DNA from: Chitinophagaceae bacterium
GTDB lineage: Bacteria; Bacteroidota; Bacteroidia; Chitinophagales; Chitinophagaceae
Assembly: GCA_025362915.1 (NCBI GenBank)
Contig: JANYEU010000041.1
Span: forward strand, 1 to 5,923
Reading direction: 5' to 3'
Length of the DNA stretch: 5,923 nt
The position numbers and the translations under genes are program-made. The notes beneath the pieces were generated by a model. That model was not told the DNA's origin. It was given only the letters and a program-made list of their open reading frames with translations, and searched no databases. This document shows, in pieces, positions 1-5,716 of this stretch; within the stretch, counting starts at the first letter, position 1; each line of letters opens with the position of its first letter.

Positions 1-1
1 T

Positions 2-823
2 CATAAAATTGCATATGAAAATTTGTATAACTTTTTGACAAGTACCGATTTAAATATAGAAATTGAAACTCTTCCACCGTATGACAATAAATCTGAGGCA
101 GTAGAAGTGTTGAATAAAGTTTTAGATAATGCAAATTATAAGTTTAGACCTAAAAACTCTATTGATAATGACGCATTAATGATGTGCCACCTTTGTAATC
201 CAGAAATTCACAGAACTGAACCATTTTTTTTAACTTGGGATAAAGTGTTTACTAAGTTTAGGAAAGACTATATTTCAAAGTACAAAAGGAATAATATTAT
301 ATCTTTTCACTTATTTAATCCTGCTAAGTTCTTAAATCACTTATCACTATTAACTCTAAAAATTAATCCGCAAGCAATAACAAATGATTTTCTTTCATTG
401 ATGGATAGTAATAATATTCATGAGAGAACTCAAACAATATGGGATGTAGTTAATAAATTTTTAAATATTGATAGTATAAACTCGCAAAAAAGAAAGAAAT
501 ACATCCACAGAATAAAAGAATTGTTTGAACAAGAACTTGATTATTCGATAGAAGATTTTAATGATGTTGAAAAAACAAATAAAGTATTTTCACCCCTAGA
601 AAATATAATCTCCAAAATAAGTGACCATTTCAATTATACATCTGAGTTTAATATTTTACAGTATCGAAATCTACTTTTGTCTGAAGATTATTTTGAAAAG
701 GTTTCAAAGCTTATTTTTTCAAATGTAGCAGAACAAAGTAATAACAATGATGTAATAGGTGAGTTAGAAGATCTTATACGGTCATTTAATGATGAAGTCA
801 ATTCTTCGTTAGTAACTAGCTAA
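2..823 (+). CDS. 3' part of an unknown protein, possible PIN-like nuclease end
   Basis: The frame is open to the left edge with no stop. The TTG at 23 is probably an internal leucine, so this is the C-terminal 273 residues of a longer protein whose start lies outside the window. I do not recognise the family. Counting from the TTG, residues 48-73 read D-N-D-A-L..., then roughly 20 residues later PFFLTWD. Acidic-alanine-leucine followed by a strand ending in TxD is how many PIN-like nuclease domains finish, so a PIN-like fold is a weak inference. After it come a basic stretch (KFRKDYISKYKR) and a mainly helical, Asn/Lys/Ile-rich tail of about 180 residues. I see no membrane segment or signal peptide. 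The gene is visibly more AT-rich than era and der, which suggests horizontal acquisition. It lies upstream of a toxin-antitoxin pair on the same strand but 339 bases away, so they need not be cotranscribed. That a coding region exists is fairly sure; its function is not. Confidence 0.6.
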   Translation, partial: HKIAYENLYNFLTSTDLNIEIETLPPYDNKSEAVEVLNKVLDNANYKFRPKNSIDNDALMMCHLCNPEIHRTEPFFLTWDKVFTKFRKDYISKYKRNNIISFHLFNPAKFLNHLSLLTLKINPQAITNDFLSLMDSNNIHERTQTIWDVVNKFLNIDSINSQKRKKYIHRIKELFEQELDYSIEDFNDVEKTNKVFSPLENIISKISDHFNYTSEFNILQYRNLLLSEDYFEKVSKLIFSNVAEQSNNNDVIGELEDLIRSFNDEVNSSLVTS

Positions 824-1162
824 TCTTAACTAGGGCAGGAGTATTAAATATAGTAAGGTAAACTACGAAATTGGCAACTAGCGAAGTGTCTCCTGACCTG
901 GCCTGCATGTTACTAGGGTTACATAAATAGCCATAAATAAAAATTAGATAATAGTTAGGCACGGGCAAGCGGTGATGTGAAAGTGCGAAGAATAAAGAAA
1001 ATATCAGCTAGTCATTCACTTCGTATTTGCTGGGCAATCATATTAAGCGAGGCTCGTGGTCAACGAATAAAAAGTTTATTTCTTATAAAAAACAAATAGG
1101 GTAGAAAATTTACCACGCCGTATAAGGAAACATAATTAGTTTCGTAGCAATAATAAAAACAA
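824..1162. other. Gene-free stretch with short repeats
   Basis: I see no convincing gene on either strand; a reverse-strand frame at 1060-1305 is a shadow of the nucleotidyltransferase. It is less uniformly AT-rich than the gene before it, with GC-containing words. TAACTAG occurs twice (813-819, 827-833), and related ACTAG words occur at about 877 and 911. GGGCAGGAG at 833-841 can pair with CTCCTGACC at 890-898 (8 of 9). GTGCGAAGAAT near 982-992 is partly complementary to ATTCACTTCGTA near 1014-1025. A short palindrome (GGTAGA...TTTACC, 1100-1114) and the pair CGTGGT (1055-1060) / ACCACG (1112-1117) lie in front of the toxin-antitoxin start. No good TAnnTTTG promoter is evident, so the promoter of the next operon is unplaced. 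It could be a leader, a small RNA or recombination debris; none is proven. Confidence 0.5.
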
Positions 1163-1465
1163 ATGGATAACCTAGAAACATACTTGAAGGATATTGAAAA
1201 ACTTTGTAAATCACACAAAGTGAAGAGCCTGTATGCTTTTGGGTCGGTATTGACGGATAACTTTAATGAGCATAGTGATATTGATTTGGTGGTTGATTTT
1301 GCCAATGTGGAATTGGAAAACTACGCAGATAATTACTTCGACTTTAAATTTTGTTTACAGGACATCTTGCAAAAACCAATTGATTTATTGGAAGAGAAAG
1401 CGATAAAAAATCCATATTTCAGGCAGTCCATCAACCAACAAAGACAGCTTATTTATGGACAATAA
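1163..1465 (+). CDS. mntA: MNT-type nucleotidyltransferase antitoxin (MntA-like)
   Basis: This is a 100-residue minimal nucleotidyltransferase of the DNA polymerase beta superfamily. The signature GSX10DXD is exact: G27-S28, ten residues, then D39-I-D41. A third acidic position is likely D74 in KPIDLL. The two aspartates and the third acidic residue would bind the metal ions and NTP. The length is usual for MNT antitoxins, which consist of this one domain. In the characterised MntA/HepT (type VII) systems this enzyme transfers AMP from ATP to a tyrosine of the HEPN toxin and so silences it; that activity is inferred here from intact motifs and gene order. The ATG at 1163 puts the fold's first helix in the normal place. 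The gene precedes and overlaps the HEPN gene, so translational coupling is likely. No clear ribosome binding site is present. Confidence 0.88.
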   Translation: MDNLETYLKDIEKLCKSHKVKSLYAFGSVLTDNFNEHSDIDLVVDFANVELENYADNYFDFKFCLQDILQKPIDLLEEKAIKNPYFRQSINQQRQLIYGQ

Positions 1466-1793
1466 ACTAAAACCTTGCCTCTATGATATACTAAACGCCA
1501 TCATGGAAATTGATAGTTTCTTTCTTGACTCTCCTAAAGAATTTACTTTCTATCAAAAAGATCTTAGAACTAGAAGGGCAATAGAAAGAAACATCGAGAT
1601 AATTGGGGAGGCAATGAGCAGGATTTTGAAAGAAAATGAATTGATTGTAATAACCAATTCCAGAAAGCTAGTTGATGTTAGAAACCGTATCATTCATGGT
1701 TACGATTCTGTTTCAGACGATATAATTTGGAGTATTGTGATAACACACCTTCCATTGCTTCAAAAAGAAATAGAAACTTTGCTAGGGGAGTAA
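1455..1793 (+). CDS. hepT: HEPN-domain ribonuclease toxin (HepT-like, DUF86)
   Basis: This is a 112-residue all-helical HEPN protein of the DUF86/HepT type. The catalytic motif RX4HXY is intact at R76-NRII-H81-G-Y83, in the segment DVRNRIIHGYDSV. The family usually dimerises so that two such motifs form the RNase site; the tyrosine is the residue modified by the MNT partner in characterised type VII systems. Other family-typical parts are the RAIERNIEIIGEA helix (residues 41-53) and the C-terminal hydrophobic helix after SDDIIWSIV. The ATG at 1455 lies inside the antitoxin gene, with an 11-base overlap including its stop codon, so the two form one operon. With motifs and length complete, I see no sign of decay. 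The likely role is RNA cleavage causing growth arrest, possibly phage defence or plasmid stabilisation; the RNA target cannot be read from sequence. Confidence 0.88.
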   Translation: MDNKLKPCLYDILNAIMEIDSFFLDSPKEFTFYQKDLRTRRAIERNIEIIGEAMSRILKENELIVITNSRKLVDVRNRIIHGYDSVSDDIIWSIVITHLPLLQKEIETLLGE

Positions 1794-1834
1794 CGAATTT
1801 CAACCAGTTGGGGTGTTTACATTTGGAGTGGCAT

Positions 1835-1865
1835 GATTTGGTAACTTTTTGGAAGTTGCCAAATC
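1835..1865. repeat. Hairpin after the toxin-antitoxin operon, with a partial second copy
   Basis: GATTTGGTAACTT (1835-1847) pairs with AAGTTGCCAAATC (1853-1865) over 13 positions with one T-G wobble and a five-base loop (TTTGG). No T-tract follows on either strand, so it is not a standard intrinsic terminator. It could still end or stabilise the upstream transcript. The right arm recurs in degenerate form at 1911-1923 (AAGTTAGCAAATC, 11 of 13). This looks like an intergenic palindrome rather than a gene part. The surrounding gap, 1794-2018, holds nothing else I can support. Confidence 0.6.
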
Positions 1866-2018
1866 TAATAAGGCATAAAATTCAATTAGATAGATTTACC
1901 AACTGCTGAAAAGTTAGCAAATCAGGTTCAAAACGGGTGGTAAACAGCGTAAATACACAATACACCGCTACTTTATTTTGCTAATCTGCCTAAAATTGAA
2001 AGAAAATGAAAATAGTTC

Positions 2019-2049
2019 TTGTGGGTTTCCAAAAATACCCCTACATTTG
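2019..2049 (+). promoter_or_regulatory. Promoter of the initiator tRNA
   Basis: A TTG at 2019-2021, a 20-base spacer and TACATTTG at 2042-2049 fit the Bacteroidota -33/-7 pattern (TTG...TAnnTTTG). The -7 element is an exact match. It ends 14 bases before the tRNA, so transcription would begin about at or just before the mature 5' end. This supports an independently transcribed tRNA. Confidence 0.75.
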
Positions 2050-2063
2050 CATTCCAAATAAAT

Positions 2064-2135
<72 letters not shown>

Positions 2136-2139
2136 CAAG

Positions 2140-2184
2140 AAAAGAGGTTGTCTCATTAAAATGGGACAACCTCTTTTAGTTTCT
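2140..2184 (+). terminator. Intrinsic terminator of the tRNA gene
   Basis: Bases 2140-2156 pair with 2161-2177 in a 17-bp stem (AAAAGAGGTTGTC... / ...GACAACCTCTTTT) containing one T-G wobble and a TAAA loop. A short T-rich tail (TTTTAGTTTCT) follows. The 5' A-run and 3' T-run make it potentially bidirectional. It begins five bases after the tRNA's last base and separates the tRNA from era. Confidence 0.92.
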
Positions 2185-2228
2185 GTATCACTGATGAAAT
2201 GATTTGAATGAAAGAAGTGATTGATCAA

Positions 2229-2261
2229 TTTGATTTTTGAATTTCAATCGTTAGATTTTTG
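2229..2261 (+). promoter_or_regulatory. Possible promoter of era
   Basis: TTTG at 2229-2232, a 19-base spacer and TAGATTTTTG from 2252 approximate the Bacteroidota promoter; the -7 element matches seven of eight positions. It lies after the tRNA terminator and about 85 bases before the era start, a reasonable leader length. The region is T-rich, so a chance match is possible. Confidence 0.35.
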
Positions 2262-2277
2262 CAAACTATTTAATTTG

Positions 2278-2298
2278 CCACTGAGATACAGAGAAAAG
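2278..2298. repeat. Solitary half of a CACAAAG-type intergenic repeat
   Basis: The 21 bases starting CCACTGAGATACAGAGA and ending in AAAAG resemble the left arm of the larger element at 5600-5716 (CCACAAAGCACACTAGGAAAAG). Both share CCAC, short CAxAG units and a terminal AAAAG. No matching right arm is seen between here and era, so it would be a half-copy in the era leader. The resemblance is moderate. Confidence 0.4.
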
Positions 2299-2348
2299 AC
2301 AAGAATGAATCAGTAAAAGTTTCATTTCAAAGAATATAATCATAATTT

Positions 2349-3224
2349 ATGAAAGCAGGTTTTGTAAACATTTTTGGTAAGCCCAACGCAGGCAAAAGCA
2401 CACTGCTAAATGCACTGATGGGAGAGAAAATGGCAATTGTGTCTCACAAGGTACAGACTACAAGGCACCGTATTAAAGCCTTTTTGAATAAACCAAATGA
2501 ATACCAGATAATATTTTCTGATACGCCAGGGATAATAGAAACCACCAAATATAGACTCCACGAAAAAATGATGTCGGCCGTAAAAGGTGCTTTGGAAGAT
2601 GCGGATATTGCCTTACTGATAATAGATATAAATGATAATCTGGAAGAATGTGATGCCATTTTTCAATCACTAAAGCTTTCTGTACCGGCATTGCTTATCT
2701 TAAATAAAATAGATGTTGCTGCTAATGGTAAAATTGCTTTGGCAGAAGAATTCTTTAAGGATAAAAGTTATTGTAAGAAAACAATTAAGATTTCCGCCCT
2801 TCAAAAGAATCACTTACAGAAAGTATTAGCAGCTGTAATAGAAGAACTGCCAGAAGGCGTTCCTTTTTATAATGATGAAGATTTGAGCGATTTGCCAACA
2901 AAGTTTTTTGTAAGTGAAATAATACGTGAGAAAATCTTTGAATTGTTTAGTGAAGAAATACCTTACCAAACTGCGGTGATGATTAATGAATACAAGGAAA
3001 GGGAAGACATTACCAAGATACAGGCAGATATTATCGTGAATAGGGATACGCAAAAATCTATCATCATTGGCGAAAATGGTAACATGATTAAGAAGATAGG
3101 TATTGCGGCAAGGGCAGATATAGAGGCATTCATACAACAGAAAATATTTTTGGAACTGTTTGTAAAGGTGAAGCCAAAGTGGCGCGACAATGATTTGAAG
3201 TTAAAAGAGTTTGGATACAATTAA
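2349..3224 (+). CDS. era: GTPase Era
   Basis: Era is a membrane-associated GTPase that binds the 3' end of 16S rRNA and assists 30S subunit maturation. The 291 residues match the usual length near 300. The N-terminal GTPase domain has G1 GKPNAGKST (10-18), the G2 threonines in VQTTRHR (35-41), G3 DTPG (58-61), G4 NKID (119-122) and G5 ISA (148-150). A linker (EDLSDLPTKFFVSEIIREK) leads to the C-terminal KH RNA-binding domain. Its GxxG loop is GENG (241-244) in IIIGENGNMIKKIG, and it closes with VKVKPKWRDND. All key residues are present. The ATG at 2349 places the P-loop ten residues in, as in the family; no Shine-Dalgarno is visible, normal for this phylum. der follows 97 bases downstream, separated by a large inverted repeat that may attenuate readthrough. 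Composition is ordinary for a core gene. Confidence 0.98.
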   Translation: MKAGFVNIFGKPNAGKSTLLNALMGEKMAIVSHKVQTTRHRIKAFLNKPNEYQIIFSDTPGIIETTKYRLHEKMMSAVKGALEDADIALLIIDINDNLEECDAIFQSLKLSVPALLILNKIDVAANGKIALAEEFFKDKSYCKKTIKISALQKNHLQKVLAAVIEELPEGVPFYNDEDLSDLPTKFFVSEIIREKIFELFSEEIPYQTAVMINEYKEREDITKIQADIIVNRDTQKSIIIGENGNMIKKIGIAARADIEAFIQQKIFLELFVKVKPKWRDNDLKLKEFGYN

Positions 3225-3228
3225 GGGG

Positions 3229-3299
3229 TTTCAGGTTACAAGTTACTGGATACATGTTATGAAAACCTGAAACCAGTAACTTGTATCCTGAAAGTTTTT
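3229..3299. repeat. Large inverted repeat between era and der, possible terminator
   Basis: TTTCAGGTTACAAGTTACTGG (3229-3249, with the last base included) pairs with 3273-3293 at 20 of 21 positions, with a 23-base loop. GTTTTTA follows the right arm, so it could act as a rho-independent terminator for era. The loop itself contains AACCTGAAA (3264-3272), which can also pair with the left arm start (3229-3237), giving a competing shorter fold. CCTGAAA thus occurs twice. Palindromes of GTTACAAGTTAC type look more like a mobile or REP-like intergenic repeat than a gene-specific terminator. Confidence 0.75.
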
Positions 3300-3321
3300 A
3301 TCAATTATCAATTAGAACATT

Positions 3322-4641
3322 ATGGGTGGATATACAATAGCAATAGCAGGAAGACCCAATGTGGGTAAAAGCACTTTGTTTAATCGTTTGCTAGAGCAAC
3401 GAAAAGCGATAGTGGATGATATAAGTGGTGTGACCAGAGATAGGCAATATGGCGTTGCAGACTGGAATGGAAAGGTTTTTAACCTGATAGATACAGGTGG
3501 GTTTGTGCCAGATTCGGTTGATATATTTGAAACAGAAATACGTAAACAAGTAAAGATTGCCATTGAGGAAGCGAATGCCATCATATTTATGGTGGATGTA
3601 ACTACGGGTATTACCGATCTTGACGATTCGATGGCAGATTTGCTTAGGCGCAGTAGCAAACCTGTTTACTTGGTGGTAAACAAGGTGGATAATGGACAAA
3701 GAAATCTGGATGCCACGGAGTTTTATAGTCTTGGGTTCGATACCATATATACAGTAAGTTGCCTTAGTGGAACAGGTACGGGCGAATTGCTGGATGCAAT
3801 TGTAGATCCGATTACACCAGAAGAGGTTGAGGCAGCTTCTAAAGAAGTGGAGTTGCCAAAGATTGCGATAATGGGGCAACCCAATGTGGGCAAGTCCTCA
3901 TTATTGAATGCGATGGTAGGAGAGGAGCGTACCATTGTAAGTAATATTGCTGGTACCACCCGCGATACCATACATACACATTATAACCTGTTTCAAAAGG
4001 AATTCATACTGATAGATACCGCTGGGCTACGTAAGAAAACAAAGGAAAAAGAAGACCTTGAGTTTTATTCTGTAATCCGAGCCATCCGTGCAATGGATGA
4101 AGCGGATGTTTGCATGTTGGTAATAGATGCCGTGAATGGTATTACTGCGCAAGATGTAAACATTTTCAGTTTGGCAACCCGCAAAGGGAAGGGCGTAGTT
4201 GTATTGGTAAACAAATGGGATTTGATAGAAGATAAAGGTGCCAATACTGCCCGCGACTATGAAAAACAATTGAAAGAGCGTATTGCCCCATTTACCGATG
4301 TGCCCGTTATCTTTATCTCTGCCAAGGAGAAGATAAGAATATTTAAGGTAATAGAGGTGGCATTGGAAGTTTGTGAGAGCAAAAAGAGAAGGATTGCCAC
4401 CTCTGTATTGAATGATGTGATGCTAAAAGCCATTGAATCTTATCAGGCACCAGTGGTTAGGGGTAATTTGGTAAAGATTAAATATGTTACCCAGATACCT
4501 ACACACGTTCCATCTTTTGCATTCTTTACCAACTATCCGGATGATATAAAAATGCCTTACAAGAATTACCTCGAGAATCAGTTGAGGAAACATTTCAACT
4601 TTAAAGGGGTTCCAATTAGAATTTTCTTCAGAAAAAAATAA
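3322..4641 (+). CDS. der: Ribosome biogenesis GTPase Der (EngA)
   Basis: Der is the tandem-GTPase factor required for late assembly of the 50S subunit. The 439 residues are normal for the family. GTPase domain 1 has G1 GRPNVGKST (10-18), G3 DTGG (57-60) and G4 NKVD (120-123). Its G5 reads SCLSG rather than SA, which is tolerated in this domain. An acidic linker (TPEEVEAASKEVE, about 165-177) leads to domain 2, with G1 GQPNVGKSS (185-193), G3 DTAG (232-235), G4 NKWD (297-300) and G5 SAK (333-335). The C-terminal KH-like domain (about 350-439) ends in the family-typical YLENQLRKHFNFKGVPIRIFFRKK region. All nucleotide-binding motifs are intact. The ATG at 3322 puts the P-loop at residue 10. No separate promoter is evident in the 97-base gap, so it may be read through from era or from an unseen start. 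Either arrangement leaves era and der as a ribosome-assembly pair. Confidence 0.98.
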   Translation: MGGYTIAIAGRPNVGKSTLFNRLLEQRKAIVDDISGVTRDRQYGVADWNGKVFNLIDTGGFVPDSVDIFETEIRKQVKIAIEEANAIIFMVDVTTGITDLDDSMADLLRRSSKPVYLVVNKVDNGQRNLDATEFYSLGFDTIYTVSCLSGTGTGELLDAIVDPITPEEVEAASKEVELPKIAIMGQPNVGKSSLLNAMVGEERTIVSNIAGTTRDTIHTHYNLFQKEFILIDTAGLRKKTKEKEDLEFYSVIRAIRAMDEADVCMLVIDAVNGITAQDVNIFSLATRKGKGVVVLVNKWDLIEDKGANTARDYEKQLKERIAPFTDVPVIFISAKEKIRIFKVIEVALEVCESKKRRIATSVLNDVMLKAIESYQAPVVRGNLVKIKYVTQIPTHVPSFAFFTNYPDDIKMPYKNYLENQLRKHFNFKGVPIRIFFRKK

Positions 4642-4654
4642 ATTTTCTACAAAA

Positions 4655-4685
4655 TTTGGTTAATTCGATTAGGAATATATCTTTG
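4655..4685 (+). promoter_or_regulatory. Strong promoter of the small lipoprotein gene
   Basis: TTTG at 4655-4658, a 19-base spacer and TATCTTTG at 4678-4685 match the Bacteroidota consensus TTTG-N19-TAnnTTTG at every defined position. Transcription should start about 4690-4693. The leader to the ATG at 4720 is then about 28 bases and almost purely A and T (AATTAATTAATTAAATAAAT), typical of highly translated genes in this phylum. This is the best promoter in the window. Confidence 0.88.
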
Positions 4686-4719
4686 TCGCAATTAATTAAT
4701 TAAATAAATAAAAAATTAC

Positions 4720-4893
4720 ATGAAAAAATTATTCCCCGTTCTTTCTTTAGCTCTTGTATTCGCTGCTTGTGGTGGTGGTAAAACTGAAACTGTTGTTACT
4801 GATTCTACAAAAGTAGTTGTTGATTCTACTAAAAAAGATACTACTAAAATGGTAATTATGGATTCAACTATGAAAGATTCTACCAAGAAATAA
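4720..4893 (+). CDS. Small DSTK-repeat lipoprotein
   Basis: A 57-residue protein follows the strong promoter. Residues 1-16 (MKKLFPVLSLALVFAA) are a signal peptide: two lysines, then a hydrophobic core. Cys17 in FAACGGG is the probable lipidation site for signal peptidase II; position -3 is F rather than the commoner L. The mature part is only 41 residues and consists of DST-type repeats: TDSTK, VDSTKKD, DTTK, MDST, KDSTKK. It has no aromatic residue, no further cysteine and no predicted globular core, so it is probably a flexible lysine- and threonine-rich tail on the outer face of a membrane. There is no recognised acidic surface-export signal right after the cysteine (GGGK instead). Promoter, ATG and terminator define a single-gene transcript, which strongly supports a real gene. 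Its function is unknown; a structural or envelope role is a guess. Confidence 0.85.
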   Translation: MKKLFPVLSLALVFAACGGGKTETVVTDSTKVVVDSTKKDTTKMVIMDSTMKDSTKK

Positions 4894-4916
4894 TTTTAGG
4901 AATTATTAATTGATAT

Positions 4917-4959
4917 AAAGAGGCTAATTCAAAGAAATTTGAGTTAGCCTCTTTTGTTT
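4917..4959 (+). terminator. Intrinsic terminator after the lipoprotein gene
   Basis: AAAGAGGCTAATTCAAA (4917-4933) pairs with TTTGAGTTAGCCTCTTT (4938-4954) over 17 positions with one T-G wobble. It is closed by a GAAA tetraloop and followed by TGTTT. The A-run before and T-run after suggest action in both directions. The next gene's ATG candidates lie only 27-39 bases further on, so that gene depends on readthrough or on a promoter I cannot place. Confidence 0.92.
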
Positions 4960-4992
4960 GCCGGAAATTTTTGGAAAGTAATGGTTAATGAT

Positions 4993-5580
4993 ATGGACAA
5001 GCAGCCCCTTATTGATTTCATCAAGCAAAACATACCAAACATTATTGCCAACAATCAGGCACTATCAATAATAGCCGATAATTTTGAGGAAAAGGAATTT
5101 GTAAAAAATGAATATTTCTTGAAAGAAGGTAAGGTGAGTGGCTATTTGTATTTATCGGAAGGGTTTATGCGTGCCTTTACTTTTGATACCGATGGAAATG
5201 AGGTGACCACTCATTTCTATCCCAGAAACAGGGTGATATTTGAAGCCGCTTCCTTTTTTCAGCATAGTATTTCTACAGAAAACATACAGGCCGTAACTGA
5301 ATGCAAGGGATATTATACTTCATTTGATAAACTGAATAACCTCTTTCATTCCTTTCAAGAGTTCAGGGAGTTTGGACGGGCTATGTTGGTGAATGAATTT
5401 GTGGCATACAAAAAGCGCACATTAGCCATGATTAATAAAAGTGCGGAAGAACGTTATATAGAGTTGATTGAAACCAATCCTGAAATATTCCAATACGCAC
5501 AGCTAAAACACATTGCATCCTACCTCGGCCTTACGGATACATCCCTTAGCAGGATAAGGCGGGAATTTTCTAAAAAGTAA
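4993..5580 (+). CDS. Crp/Fnr-family transcriptional regulator
   Basis: A 195-residue regulator of the kind common in Bacteroidota. Residues about 24-115 form the cyclic-nucleotide-binding-type beta roll (KNEYFLKEGKVSGYLYLSEGFMRAF, then FYPRNRVIFEAASFF). A long dimerisation helix follows (about 118-145), and then a C-terminal helix-turn-helix (about 168-192, LKHIASYLGLTDTSLSRIRREF). The classic cAMP pocket motif (GELxL...R-S/T) is absent; the equivalent stretch reads IFEAASFFQHSISTENIQA, so cAMP binding is unlikely. It also lacks an Fnr-type cysteine cluster, and the effector is unknown. The frame is open from a TTG at 4954, but that codon sits in the terminator stem. ATG 4981 has GGAAAG only two bases upstream. 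I chose ATG 4993, giving the family's usual MDKQPLIDFI-like beginning and length; 4981 remains possible. No promoter was found. Confidence 0.88.
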   Translation: MDKQPLIDFIKQNIPNIIANNQALSIIADNFEEKEFVKNEYFLKEGKVSGYLYLSEGFMRAFTFDTDGNEVTTHFYPRNRVIFEAASFFQHSISTENIQAVTECKGYYTSFDKLNNLFHSFQEFREFGRAMLVNEFVAYKKRTLAMINKSAEERYIELIETNPEIFQYAQLKHIASYLGLTDTSLSRIRREFSKK

Positions 5581-5599
5581 TTGCTACGCAGGAGTTTTT

Positions 5600-5716
5600 T
5601 ACCACAAAGCACACTAGGAAAAGAAAACACTAAGTACACAAGGTATCTTGTTGAGTATTTAATGCTTCTTTTAATCTTTGTGAATCTCGGTGAAAACCAT
5701 TGTGTTCCTAGTGGTT
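5600..5716. repeat. Degenerate inverted-repeat intergenic element (CACAAAG/CACTAAG units)
   Basis: The left arm ACCACAAAGCACACTAGG (from 5601) and the reverse complement of the right arm (ACCACTAGGAACACAATGG, 5698-5716) agree at most positions. The inner units CACTAAGTACACAAGG (5629-5643) and, in reverse complement, CACCGAGATTCACAAAG (5675-5691) also match moderately. CACTAGG (5612-5618) pairs perfectly with CCTAGTG (5707-5713). The whole can fold into a long imperfect hairpin. It carries no open frame. Palindromes built from CACxAAG words are a widespread kind of intergenic repeat in several bacterial phyla; membership is judged by eye. Confidence 0.65.

Noticed and set aside
824..959. Possible integron attC site: TCTTAAC right after the first stop codon and GTTAGGC at 953-959, about 136 bases apart.
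   Set aside because: GTTAGGC fits GTTRRRY, but the left box fails at its first position. Only TAACTA/TAGTTA pair beyond chance, the interior is not self-complementary, and no matching site follows the toxin-antitoxin genes (GTTGGGG at 1807 fails the last base).
1060..1305. Reverse-strand open frame of 81 codons.
   Set aside because: It lies largely opposite the nucleotidyltransferase gene, and its product looks like a random hydrophobic and cysteine mix.
1727..1909. Open frame of 60 codons overlapping the 3' end of the HEPN gene.
   Set aside because: It overlaps a well-supported gene in another frame, has no recognisable motif and runs through the 1835-1865 hairpin.
1626..2010. 15-base direct repeat TTGAAAGAAAATGAA at 1626-1640 and 1996-2010.
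   Set aside because: It is purine-rich, low complexity, and one copy is inside the HEPN coding region; a chance match is likely in AT-rich DNA.
2136..2138. Encoded CCA tail of the tRNA.
   Set aside because: The bases are CAA, so the tail is not encoded.
3391..3879. Reverse-strand open frame of 162 codons inside der.
   Set aside because: It is antisense to conserved GTPase motifs; its length follows from der codon use, and the translation resembles no family I know.
4640..4657. Perfect 7-bp hairpin AAATTTT-CTAC-AAAATTT at the der stop codon.
   Set aside because: It contains only A-T pairs, is too weak for a terminator, and overlaps the next promoter's -33 element.
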